Positions 35,081 to 46,227 of a stretch of 64,000 bases of DNA are shown in pieces. A model generated the notes under the pieces. It saw only the letters and a program-made list of their open reading frames with translations. It was not told the DNA's origin and ran no database searches. Source of the stretch: Rhizophagus irregularis (Eukaryota > Glomeromycota > Glomeromycetes > Glomerales > Glomeraceae); the NCBI RefSeq assembly GCF_026210795.1, contig NC_089457.1, forward strand, positions 620,001 through 684,000, in the 5' to 3' direction. The stretch's first letter is position 1. Every line of letters starts with the position of its first letter. The position numbers and the translations under genes were made by a program.

Positions 35081-37430
35081 AAAAATGTAATAGATTATCG
35101 CAAAGTTTAATTTTGAGCAGATGATTGATAAACATTAACCATCCGATCAGTTATTGTTTTTGTTGTTTATTTATCAGTATTTTTTTTTCTATAGCGAATT
35201 TTAATATAACGAATTGCAGAATCTTTAGTGTAGTACACATTTAATTATATGAATTTTACTAATAAAATGCAGTACACAGTAGCATTGAACAATGAAAATT
35301 TTATAAATAAATAACGAATTTCTTTTAAACTAATTTTTTTTCATATAAATGCAAAATAAATTTTTAATGGATACAAATGGAAGAAAACAAAAATGAAATG
35401 TGCAATATATTGATTTGATAGTTATGACAAACAATCTGGAAATTCATGCACCTAATCAGAACAATATTTCTACCAGAAACATAATGACAAAATAGAAGAC
35501 ATTGGTATTTTAAAGATCACATTGGCCATATAATTATATGTGAAAACAAATATAGGCAACCTGAGCTTGTAATAGCAAGAAATGATCTATATATCAATCT
35601 ATATAATAGATTGCAACTGCAAAACTAGCAAGCAAATTAATTCAAACCCAGTTTTAAGTATATACATGAGATATTTATAAAGATAATTATCAGTCTTGAA
35701 AGATAGCAATCCTACCAATCTTATACTATAAAAGACAAATTGGTTTATCTTTATGTAAGATTAGGATTTCACCTATTTCTAATAAAGATTACTGTAAAAT
35801 TTTTAACATTTATATGTAAACTTTTTATTGTATAAATTTTAAATAAACTATTGATTATCTTTAAGTATTTCTAAAATTATAAAAAAATGAATAACATATT
35901 TATAATTTTATATAAAAATACTTCTTATATAAAATATCTTGAATTTAAAATATTTTTGAAAAATTTTAAAAGTTATTTTTAAAAATTATTTTTAGAAATA
36001 TGATAAAATATAGACAAAGATATTTTTGAATTTAAAAAATATTTATTGAAAATAATGCTTTATTAAGTAGAAGTAATTGAATAGTAAAATTAGATTTGGT
36101 ATATATATATTGGAAAAAATTCATTAAAAAAAATGGAAAAATAATCAAATTATTAAATTTAAAAAATTTTTGATAAAATTTGGAAAAATAGGAAAAATAT
36201 AAAGAATCATTAAAAATTTTGGATTAAAAAGTCAGATTTTTATAGTTATAATTTTCTTAATTTTCTTATAATTATAATATATCAGATTTTTAAATTTAAT
36301 TAACTTGATAAAATTAGCTAATAAAAAATACAAGTTGATATTAGGTAATATAATATTAAAAAATTAGTTTTTATTTCATAGATTCGAAATTTTAAAATTA
36401 ATAATCAGTTATTTTTATTTAAAAATTTTATATATTTGTAAATAAAATAATAGTTTTAAATTTAAAAAAACTTTTTTTTTCTTCTTTAAATAATCTGTTA
36501 ATTATTAATATTAATATAAAATTTGTTTTGTAAATTTTCATAAAATTAGATTAGTAATTATGAGAGTCAATTATTTAACTATTAATGTTACGTTATTTTA
36601 TATACACTATAATCAAAAAATTTTATTTTTAAAAATCATTAAAATTTCTATAGCTTTTCTTAATATTATTCATATAATTTATTAAATACAATACCTTTAC
36701 TACTATAATAACTGCTATTTATAATTTTATATAATTAAGATGTAAAATAGAATTATATTTAAAATCAAATATTTAATATAGTAATATACAAGTTGTTTTA
36801 AAAAAAAAAGTAAAATTAAAAATAAATTTTTACTTATATTAAATAAATAACAATAATTTATTGTAATAATAAATTGTCAAATTTGGTACTAATAGAATAA
36901 TAAATAATTCTATTAAATTAGAAAAATATTAAGAAATATGTTATATATAAAGTATTATTATAAAAATTTAAATAAAAAAATATTTGAAAGGTTTTTAATA
37001 TTTTAAAAAATATCATATATAGTAGGTTATAAAAAGTAATTAATCACTTAAAAATAAAATAAATTTAACTGTTTTCATTAATAATTTTATATTTCTATTA
37101 AAATTAGAAATGTAAAATCCATTTTATAAACATTTTTTTATATAATTAACAATAAAATTATATATAAATATTTAATTTTTTAAAGTAAAAAATTTTATAA
37201 TTAGAAAAATAAATGCTAAAAAATGATTCTTTAATTTAAAATTTACTTATTTTCAAAATATTAGAAAGATTTAATTAGTAGTTATTAAGAAATCTACTTT
37301 TAAAATTAATGAATTTTAGTAAAATTATTATAATTTTATATGTAAATTATCAATTTTACTAATTATTAAAAATGATTAAATTTTTTGAATTTTTGAAATC
37401 TTTTATACTTATTTTACTTTAGTTGCTTTA
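35081..37430. other. AT-rich region, no gene seen
   Basis: From 35800 on the sequence is almost pure A/T. Bases 35390-35800 have a mixed composition and could be an old coding relic, but frames are short and I recognise nothing. Confidence 0.4.
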
Positions 37431-37906
37431 ACACAGGTTGAAAAGTGAAAAATCAGGCATCAATTATTCACCAATCGGTGATGATTAGCATTTTTGCCAA
37501 ATATTGTCACCAATCAAGCAGTTTGCTAACTTTTGATCCAGTGATCAGAAAAGGATGAAATATAGCTCATTGGAATCATCTCAACAAGACGAATCTAATG
37601 GTAGTAAAATCGCATTTCTAGGATTAATATTTGATAAGAAATTAAGTAAAATATAAAAATAAAAATATATCATTTATATTTTATTTAATTTTTTATTAAC
37701 TATTAATCCTAGAAATGTGATTTTACTACTATTAGATTCGTCTTATTAAGACGATCCTAATGAGCTATATTTCATCCTTTTCTGATCACTAGATCAAAAG
37801 TTAACAAACTGCCTGATTGGTAATAAATGGTATTTGGCGAAAATGCCGAATACGATCACCAATTGGTGATTGATTGATACCTGATTTTTCACTTTTTGAC
37901 CTGTGT
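37431..37906. mobile_element. 476-bp palindromic (foldback) MITE
   Basis: The two halves (37431-37655 and about 37682-37906) are inverted copies over some 225 bp each, with roughly 90% identity by eye, around a short AT loop centred near 37668. The ends are ACACAGGTTGAAAAGTG and CACTTTTTGACCTGTGT. Matching inner blocks include TCCTAGAAATG/CATTTCTAGGA, GAGCTATATTTCATCC and ATCAAAAGTTA. There is no coding capacity. The CACAGG terminus resembles the pogo element at 25690, but the rest does not. No clear target duplication was found. Confidence 0.85.
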
Positions 37907-40394
37907 AGTTAAAATGTTGAAAAAATTTTATTTTAAAAATTAAATATTTATATATAATTACCATTAATTAATAAAACATTAATTAAGTAAAAAAATAGTT
38001 TAAAATAAGTTTTACATTTTTAATTTTAAAATAAAAATAAAATTATTAATAAGAATATATTTAATTTTTAGGTAATCAGTTATTTTTTATAATTCACTAT
38101 ATATAATAATTTTTATATTACAATATATTTTTAAAGGTTTTTTTATTTTTTTTATTTTTTTTCTTTTAATATTATTTTTTTTTTTAACATATTTGATAAT
38201 TTATTAAAACTAAATAAACATATTTGATAATTTATTAAAACTAAATAAATTACAAAAAAATTAACTATAAATTTAATCAATTTTAATATTATTAATTACT
38301 AAAGTAACTATAAATAAATACTTCATATATGTACTTATTTTATTATTCAATAGGTAGATTATAAAAATAGTCTATTTTAATATAAACACCTTATTTTTAT
38401 ATAAAAATAAGAATTTTGCTAACTTTTTTTCTGGAAGATATCATCTAGGTGACATCACTTGTATTAAAAATTAAATTTTATAACTTTTATAACTGTAAAT
38501 TTCACTTTTTAAAATAACATCATCAAATTAACAACTCTAATCCTAATTCTTTAGCTATAATTCTAATCCTAACTAATCCTTAACTTTAAATCCCTAAATT
38601 TCTAATCTAACCTTAACTGTTAATCTACTATTTTTTTTATGAGTAATATAATATACATACATATCAGGTTCATATGATTTAATTTTACATAGATGATGTT
38701 ATCTAGGTTAAATCATATGAAGAAAAAACTAGTTTTATATCAAAGATAATTATATATAGAATTTATTGCATTGTAGCCTTTTGTAAATTTTTTTTGCAAA
38801 GCAAATTAATAAGAAAAAAAACTTATTATTTTAAATATTTTTTATAATTCAATTCTTAAATAAACTTTAAAAAAAGTTTTTATTTAAATTATTAAATTTA
38901 ATTAAAAATTAACATAAAAAATATATAATTAAACTGATTTACTATCTGAATTTTATCTACTTCTTTAAGATATTATATTATTGAATTGTAATTAATCTTA
39001 TTTATTAATACATATAATTGATAATGATTTAAACTTAAAAAAATATTTCTTTTATTAAATATAATATTATTTCAATATAAAAATTACAATACTAAAACCT
39101 ACAACTTTTAAGTTTAAATATTTTTAATATAATTTAAACTTTATAAAATAAAGCTAAATATAAACTAAAAGAAAAAAATAAAATATAAAAAAAAATAAAA
39201 TGAATTCTGTATATAGAAAGAAAAATATAATGATCTATATAAAATTGAATAAAAAAAAAGAAAATAAATTACTTTACTATATAATACTATTTTTATTATA
39301 TATTTTTTTTTTTCAATATATATTGAAGATGAAGCTATATTAAATATCCAGAATTTGTTTAAAATAAATTGAGATTGATTAGTTTTACAATTTAAATAAA
39401 TATATAACTGAATATTAAATTAAGTATGTTATTATAAAGTTGTAAATTATTTATTATTCTAAAGTTTTATTTAAAATGAAAGGTTTCTTTTAAATCCAGT
39501 AATTGTTATAATTCTAAAAGATTGCAAATATAAAAAGAAATATATTAAGTAATAAATAAATTCATATTTCTATATAAATAATTACTTATATATTATTAAT
39601 AATTTCAAAATTATGTAAATTATGCAACAAAAAATATCTTTAAATAGTAAAAGTTAATACATTTTTTAACCATTTGTAACATTTAATTATATTATTATTT
39701 TTATATATTTGATAAATAAAATATAGCTGCAGTTTAAAATTGTATAAATCTTTTTTAGAAATTAAAAAAACTAACAGGTATATATAAGAAAACAATTAGA
39801 AGTATAGGTAAAAAAGTTAAGAATTTATATTAAAAAAGATTTAACATATTTCTTTATAATACTATTCAATATTAAAAATAAAATAGATCTGTTAAAATAA
39901 AGGTAATTGTTATGTAAAAACTGTAAAAAGTATATAAACTGTTCATTACTTATTGCTTATTGTAAATAAAACTCTTCATATTTATTGCAAAATGAAACTG
40001 CAACACTTTATTGAGTATATTTCTGTTAAACTGTTAAAGTTGAAGCTTTATAAAGAATAAATTTTCATTTTGTACTTATTGTATTTTTTACTTTTAAATA
40101 TAACCAAGAAGAAAAGTTCTATAAAAGAAAAAAAAAAAGAAGTGAAGAAAAAATAAAAATAAAGGTATTTTAAAATAAAAAAAAACATGTAAATACAATT
40201 AGAAAAAGTTTCATCTAATGCTATTTTTTTATATCTTTTTATTTTTTATATATTATTTTTTTTTCTTTTTTTTAATACTTTTATTATACATTTAATATTT
40301 TTTGAATTACAATATATTTCTAATGGTATTTATTTCATTTTTTTTAATTCTTTTTCTTTTTGTTTTTTTTAATTTTTTGATTTTTAATTATTTT
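37907..40394. other. AT-rich region, no gene seen
   Basis: Nearly all A/T. It contains an exact two-copy 31-bp tandem repeat (38187-38248), a hairpin with arms TCATATGATTTAA (about 38669-38725) and a stretch of CTAATCCTAAC-like motifs at 38530-38630. No coding signal. Confidence 0.4.
38187..38248. repeat. 31-bp unit, two exact tandem copies
   Basis: The unit begins ACATATTTGATAATTTATTA and is repeated once directly. The exact match implies a recent duplication. Confidence 0.8.
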
Positions 40395-40396
40395 TA

Positions 40397-40580
40397 CAGT
40401 TTAAACTTGATATACTAATATTTAATATATCAATATACTATTAAAAACTTGATATATCAATAAAATTTTATTTTTCCACTATATGTAAGGACTTATAAAT
40501 ATCAGTATAATTTTGATATAATGATATTTTCTAAAAATTATATATATATTCTGATATATCATTATATAAAGGTTTGACTG
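40397..40580. mobile_element. TA-flanked mini-element (pogo/mariner-like MITE)
   Basis: The left end CAGTTTAAACTTGATATAC and the right end, read inward, CAGTCAAACCTTTATATAAT are imperfect inverted repeats. Both are bordered by TA (40395-40396 and 40581-40582). The 184-bp interior is full of GATATATC motifs. This fits a non-autonomous Tc1/mariner or pogo derivative. Confidence 0.55.
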
Positions 40581-40789
40581 TATAGTAAAAGTACTTTAAT
40601 TATTAATTTGAAAAATTTTAAACCTTTTTTAAATTTCATATTTTTACAATTATAATTTATTATTTATCTTAATGCTATTTTATTATTTTGTAATTTTTTT
40701 ATTTAAGTAATAATTAATAATTTTATATAAAAATTAAATCTATATAAGAATTATCAAATTACTAAGAAATTTAATTAAAAATAGTTATT

Positions 40790-41205
40790 TTTTTTTTTTT
40801 GCAGCGCATTTGCAGTTTTATTAAAGTAAAAAAATAAAGAAAATATATACAAAGTAAAATTCCCTAATAACTACTCTAATATAATTAAACTACAAACCAC
40901 TCGTCATACCAGTTATATTTATCAGCGAAATTGAATTTTTGAATTATGATAAACATAATTAAAATGCCGTAATTCACCATAATTATATGTTTTATTAGTA
41001 AACATTTGTACTGACGTAATTGTTTTTGGCTATGCCGTAATATTTTGACATTGACCTTTTAATTCTACTGAGAAGTATAATACCGGTAGTACCCACATGT
41101 GCACTGTCGAGTGATCGTTTGACTCTGTAAGTAGACTTCGTTTAGTAATGGGTCATCTTAGTCATAAAAGCCCTATCTTCAATGTCTGATGATCACGGAA
41201 CCCAT
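40790..41205 (-). mobile_element. Poly(A)-tailed retroposon, copy B, with 13-bp target duplication
   Basis: Flanked by an exact 13-bp direct repeat AAAAATAGTTATT (40777-40789 and 41206-41218). On the minus strand the insert starts ATGGGTTCCGTGATCATC and ends ACTTTAATAAAACTGCAAAT, then GCGCTGC and an A run (40790-40800). The internal block CACTCGACAGTGCACATGTG matches copy A. It is 416 bp long. It could be a 5'-truncated LINE or a SINE; I see no convincing Pol III A and B boxes. Confidence 0.8.
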
Positions 41206-41370
41206 AAAAATAGTTATTAGTATAATAAATTTAATATTTTCTTAATATATAAATGAATTTTTTAAAATATTTTACAACTTCAAGTAGTATTTATAAAATA
41301 GATTTATATTAGTATATTAGTATATAATTATAATTAATCATATAATTTTAATTTTAACTATTTTATTTAT

Positions 41371-42185
41371 TTTTATTTTTATTTTTATTTTTGTAAAGGC
41401 GCGATCATGTTTATTAATAATAATGTTAAAATAATACAATATATTTACAAAAGTAAAATAAAATAAGGTATAATAAATTTAAACATTATCAACATACTGC
41501 CCCTTCTAAAGGAAAAGACTGACTTGTCACCTTGAGATTAAAGGTGACTTGTCATGAAAGACTTAAAAATTTGACCAATGACCTCCTTCATGTAAATTGT
41601 ATTTTTCTTTCTAACTATTATTATTAGCTACATGTAAATACTGTCGGGTGTAGAATAATGAAAAAAGAAAATATAAGATTAGTTCTATCTAAAAGATGAT
41701 AAGAAGAAAATAAATGTTTCACTGAACACACTTTAAGAGCAAATTCTATAATAATCAACTATTTATTTATGGTCATTACGTTTATCGTATGCTAGATTGA
41801 CGTTTAGTTTCCTTACGTCATCTTAATGCTTTGTAAAGACTTGTTATACCATTGATCTATTAAATTCATATCATATTCTATATCGTTTCTGCTGCACTTA
41901 TATTTATAATTCACAGCTTTTGTGGCCGTCAACTTACAATTGATGAATATATGATACATCATGTTATAATCTTCCTTTGTTGCAATTCTTCTTTTTGGAA
42001 GAAAAGTATCTTGGCTTTCATATCATAGTGAAATCATCTTCATTAAACGTATAATTGAGAAAGATGTCTTCAGCCAATTCATTATAAGCACTATGACTAT
42101 CCATTTCACTATATAAAAGCGCAATATCACTTGACTTAATATATTGTTCTGTCATGATAGCAGCTATTAGTTTCCAAACATGATG
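41371..42185 (-). mobile_element. Poly(A)-tailed retroposon, copy C, with 17-bp target duplication
   Basis: Flanked by an exact 17-bp direct repeat TTAACTATTTTATTTAT (41354-41370 and 42186-42202). On the minus strand it ends ATTATTAATAAACATGATCG, then CGCCTTTAC and an (AAAAAT)n tail. Its 3' part contains ACCCGACAGTATTTACATG, related to the block in copies A and B. The 5' half carries a small broken coding sequence. The 815-bp body inserted at the border of the satellite that follows. Confidence 0.8.
41813..42155 (-). pseudogene. Small coding sequence inside retroposon C, one frameshift
   Basis: From an ATG 30 bases inside the element the frame reads MTEQYIKSSDIALLYSEMDS, then HSAYNELAEDIFLNYTFNED and a TGA. 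Shifting one base near 42020 continues smoothly with SQDTFLPKRRIATKEDYNMM, then HIFINCKLTATKAVNYKYKC and ends SLQSIKMT and TAA at 41813-41815. Together this is about 115 residues of normal composition. I do not recognise the family. It may be a retroelement ORF1 fragment or a host transcript copied by retrotransposition. Confidence 0.5.
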
Positions 42186-42269
42186 TTAACTATTTTATTT
42201 ATAATATATTATATAATACATATAAATTAAATATACTAAAATCTTTTAAAGAATAATTAAAAAGTAAGT

Positions 42270-43870
42270 TTATATATTTAAATCTCCTTTAATTTTCATT
42301 ACATTATTCATAATAAATTTTTTTTTATAACTAAATTTCTATGATTAAACTAGTATTTTCTAATTATAAACCCTTTTTATAACATTATAACTAAAAATTT
42401 TTAATGCCATATTTTTTATATATAATAGTCAAAAAAAAAAATTATAATGTATTAATGTAATATTATTTTATTAGTTGATTTTTATTATATTTTGTAAAAA
42501 AAAGCCTTATAAAAGAAAACTTAAATATATATATTCAAGTTTTTATTATATTATTCAAATTCATAATTAAATTTCTATGACTAAAACTAAAAATTTCTAG
42601 TATTCTCTAATTACAAACCCTTTTTTATATCATTAATGCTATACTTTTTTGATAAACATCATATATATAATAATTAAAAAGAAAATTATAATGTGTTAAT
42701 GTATTATTTTCTTAGTATATTTTGTAAAAGAAAGCTTTGTAGAAGAAAACTTTATATATTTAAGTCTTTATTACATTATTTAAATCTTTTTTTATGACTA
42801 AATTTCTATGATTAAAACTAAAAATTCCTAGTATTCTCTAACTATAAACCCTTTTTTATATTATCAATACTATACTTTTTAATAAATATCATGTATACAA
42901 TAGTTAAAAAGAAAATTATAATGTGTTAATGTGTTATTTTATTAGTATATTTTGTAAAAGAAAGCCTTGTAAAAGAAAACTTTATATATTTAAGTCTTCA
43001 TTACATTATCTAAATCCTTAAAAATTTCTAGTATTCTTTAATTACAAACCCTTTTTTATATCATCAATGCTATACTTTTTAATAAATATCATGTATATAA
43101 TAGTTAAAAGAAAATTATAATGTGTTAATGTGTTATTTTATTAGCATATTTTGTAAAAGAAAGCCTTGTAAAAGAAAACTTTATATATTTAAGTCTTCAT
43201 TACATTATCTAAATCCTTAAAAATTTCTAGTATTCTTTAATTACAAACCCTTTTTTATATCATCAATGCTATACTTTTTAATAAATATCATGTATATAAT
43301 AGTTAAAAGAAAATTATAATGTGTTAATGTGTTATTTTATTAGTATATTTTGTAAAAGAAAGCCTTGTAAAAGAAAACTTTATATATTTAAGTCTTCATT
43401 ACATTATCTAAATCTTTTTTTATGACTAAATTTCTATGATTAAAACCAAAAATTCCTAGTATTCTTTAACTACAACCCTTTTTTATATTATTAATGCTAT
43501 ACTTTATAATAAATATCTTGTATACAATAGTTAAAAAGAAAATTATAATGTGTTAATGTTTTATTTTATTAGCATATCTAAGCTTTGTAGAAGAAAACTT
43601 TATATATTTAAGTCTTCATTACATTATCCAAATCCTTTTTTATGACTAAATTTCTATAACTAAACCTAAAAATTTCTAGTATTCTCTAACTACAAACCCT
43701 TTTTTATATCATCAATGCTATACTTTTGATAAATATCATGTATACAATGGTCAAAAAGAAAATTATAATGTGTATAATGTGTTAATGTGTTATCTATTGG
43801 TTGATTTTCATCATATCTTTTCATCATATCTTGTAAAAGAAAGTCTTGTAGAAGAAAGCCACATTAACAA
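42270..43870. repeat. Satellite, about seven tandem units of 198-246 bp
   Basis: The block AAAATTATAATGTGTTAATG recurs near 42441, 42687, 42916, 43115, 43313, 43541 and 43765. Each unit also carries CTAGTATTCTNTAATTACAAACCC and TTTTGTAAAAGAAAGCCTTG. Two unit types exist: about 225-245 bp, and about 198 bp lacking a roughly 30-bp block (TTTTTATGACTAAATTTCTA). The two short units are adjacent and nearly identical, which points to recent unequal exchange. There is no coding capacity. Confidence 0.85.
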
Positions 43871-44921
43871 ATCAAAAATATGAAGGGATTCATTCTATTT
43901 AAAGTACAATACTTGGTATGCAATATGATTCAGACTGGTAATATATTATATGAGTACACAAAAAATTAGGCTGCATTGACTTAGCTTTTGTTAGTTTGAT
44001 AATATGAAACGAACTTTATTTATATGATGTTCAATTACGCAAGATGCATTTGAATGATTGCGAACTTTTTAATCTAATTTCTTTGCTCATCCCGACTTAA
44101 GATTAACAGTTAAGTATTTGAGAGAGTATAGTGAACTTAAGATTAACAGTTAAGTATTTTAAAAACGAACAAAGAGAGTATAGTGAGTATATACAAATAT
44201 CAGATATACAAATACAAAATATACAAAGAAAATGACAAAATTGGTTAAATACGTTAAATACGAGGGTTTGAAAAAAAAAAAATTTCAAAATCCAGATTAA
44301 CTAAATTGACCATTGAGTTCAATGACACAAAGAAATCTGTTGATACTAAATTGACTATTGAGTTCAAATGACACAAAGAAATTTGTGGTTATTATTTTAA
44401 TCTTAAACGGTATTACATTTAATTTAATATTATCAAAAGTTAGTCACAGTCTTAAACCTTAGAATTACAGTATTTTGATGTAAAAGATGTTAATTTAAAT
44501 TCAGATCAGATCTGTTAATTTATTTCTCATTTAAACTTAAAATTTTAGGCTGAAAATTTTTAATAAAGACATTTAAAGTGGAATAATTAATAGATTCTGC
44601 ATCTCCGAATATAATATCACATGACTAATTTATAAAATAAATAAAATTCGAACATAACATAATCCTCTTATGAATAAATATATCCTGGTATATCCCGGTG
44701 ATAATAAATTATTTACTTTTTGGCTTAGTTGTAAAAATATTTAATAAATGCAAAGATGATCATCAATATAGCCTTTTTACATTGTAAATAGTTTATCGTT
44801 AAATCTCTCTTTTAACATAAATCACGTGATTTTAAGTTATAAACCCTTTTATTTATATTTTTTTCTTTGTGTATAATTGTTTTCAAATCCAAGTGATACG
44901 AAAACGAAGATAATATAGTTA
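43871..44921. other. Intergenic with two local duplications
   Basis: No gene seen. ACTTAAGATTAACAGTTAAG is duplicated within 44096-44186, and a block like CTAAATTGACCATTGAGTTC within 44299-44385. An ATCACGTGAT lies at 44821-44830. Confidence 0.5.
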
Positions 44922-45106
44922 TTGAGTATGATATATACCTCCGATGGTGTATAATATAGTGTAAAAAACTATACTGTATAAATAAAAGCTATACTGTATA
45001 AATAAAAAACTATACTGTATAGATAAAAAATTATACTGTATAGATAATGTATAAGATTTTCGTCAATTATATACTATACTACATCGGAGGTATATATTAT
45101 ACTCAA
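44922..45106. mobile_element. MITE with tandem repeats between its inverted ends
   Basis: The left end GAGTATGATATATACCTCCG and the right end CGGAGGTATATATTATACTC are inverted copies over about 37 bp. The centre holds four direct copies of a roughly 22-bp unit (AACTATACTGTATAAATAAA), each containing the small palindrome TATACTGTATA. The whole is about 181-185 bp and non-coding. Confidence 0.75.
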
Positions 45107-45935
45107 ATATCGTTTAACCGGAAAACGAAACAAAAAAAAAATTTTTTTTTCTTAAAGTATAATACAGTACATTACCGATTATGTAAAAAATCTACTACAA
45201 TATTAAAACTATCCAAAAGATTGCGTGATCACAATTTTAAACTTTGAACTAGCATTATCGATAACCAATCAGAGAAAGGATGTTCACAAAATTAAAAAAA
45301 AAAAACATTATTAATAATCAAACTTTATATATCCTTTTTAAATCGGGGGATCTTAAAAGAATTTTTAAGCTCATTCATTATCATTCATTATCAAGAGATA
45401 AAATGCAGTGTAACTTAAGTCCGTTCCAAAGATATTATTCAATTGTTCAAAAGAACTTCCTTCTACTATTATAACACAAGGATTCTTAAAATCTTTTTTT
45501 TTCTTTTTTTTTTAGTGATTACCTCATACATATTACATATTACATATTATCATTATACAATACATATTATTCTAAATTTACAAGAGAGAAAAAAAAATAA
45601 TAATAATTAAATATATTAAATTGATGGCATATTGTTCTTTATTAATATATGTGTATATACTCAAAATTAACGATATATTAATATATTCGAAAATTTCGAT
45701 CAAACGTTTCACCTTAACTTTAATTTATGAAAACTTTAATTTTATCTTGCACCAAATTGTTGGGGATTTTTAAAGTTTTATAAATCGAATGACATAAAAA
45801 TTACACATATTCGGCGTAACCTATGCACCAGCCAATTACAATAAAGATTTAATGCGTTAAACCGTTTCTTTATATATAAAAATATCCCATTGAGGGGTTA
45901 GCACTTTCGCGATAAATTACTTTCAACATTCAACT
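45107..45935. other. Intergenic, 5' flank of a possible micro-gene
   Basis: No gene seen. TATATATAAA at 45871-45880 is a TATA-like site about 56 bp before the ATG at 45936. Confidence 0.4.
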
Positions 45936-46055
45936 ATGTCTTACGGTGATTACAGAGATTTCAAAAGAATTTGGATTTCGAAAGAGGCAATAGAACGGAA
46001 ACAATACCCGGAAAATAAGAAAAGTAAATTAGGATATTATGACTCAATTATATGA
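45936..46055 (+). CDS. Possible 39-residue small protein
   Basis: An ATG frame of 39 codons with normal, non-repetitive composition: MSYGDYRDFKRIWISKEAIE then RKQYPENKKSKLGYYDSII. It is preceded by a TATA-like element (45871-45880) and a short A/T leader. It may be a complete micropeptide or the first exon of a spliced gene. No homology is recognised. The next frame (ATG at 46039) overlaps its end. Confidence 0.35.
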   Translation: MSYGDYRDFKRIWISKEAIERKQYPENKKSKLGYYDSII

Positions 46056-46070
46056 GGTTTTAAAGACAGG

Positions 46071-46178
46071 TACTTTCTGTACTTTCTGTACTTTCTGTAC
46101 TTTCGGCACTTTCTGTACTTTCGGCACTTTCGGCACTTTCGGTACTTGCTGTACTTTTGGTACTTTTGGTACTTTATT
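46071..46178 (+). repeat. 9-bp tandem repeat, 12 units (TACTTTCTG type)
   Basis: Twelve contiguous 9-mers, TACTTTCTG, TACTTTCGG, CACTTTCGG and TACTTTTGG. Variation is almost confined to the first and last three bases of the unit. It lies in an overlapping ATG frame (46039-46227, 62 residues) that reads as repeated Cys/Gly-Thr-Phe tripeptides, then LLGKKEYFNRKHGLTC. Whether that frame is translated is unknown. Confidence 0.85.
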
Positions 46179-46227
46179 AGGGAAAAAGGAGTATTTCAAT
46201 AGAAAGCACGGTCTAACTTGCATTTAG

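Noticed and set aside
38530-38630. CTAATCCTAAC-like words as an internal telomere
   Set aside because: The words are irregular and degenerate and do not form a regular CCCTAA array.
40790-41205. tRNA- or 5S-derived SINE for retroposon B
   Set aside because: The start ATGGGTTCCGTGATC vaguely recalls a B box, but no matching A box at the right spacing was seen, so I kept the neutral term retroposon.
42270-43870. Repeat array considered as CRISPR
   Set aside because: Units are about 200-245 bp and similar along their whole length; there are no short repeats separated by unique spacers and no cas genes, and the genome is eukaryotic.
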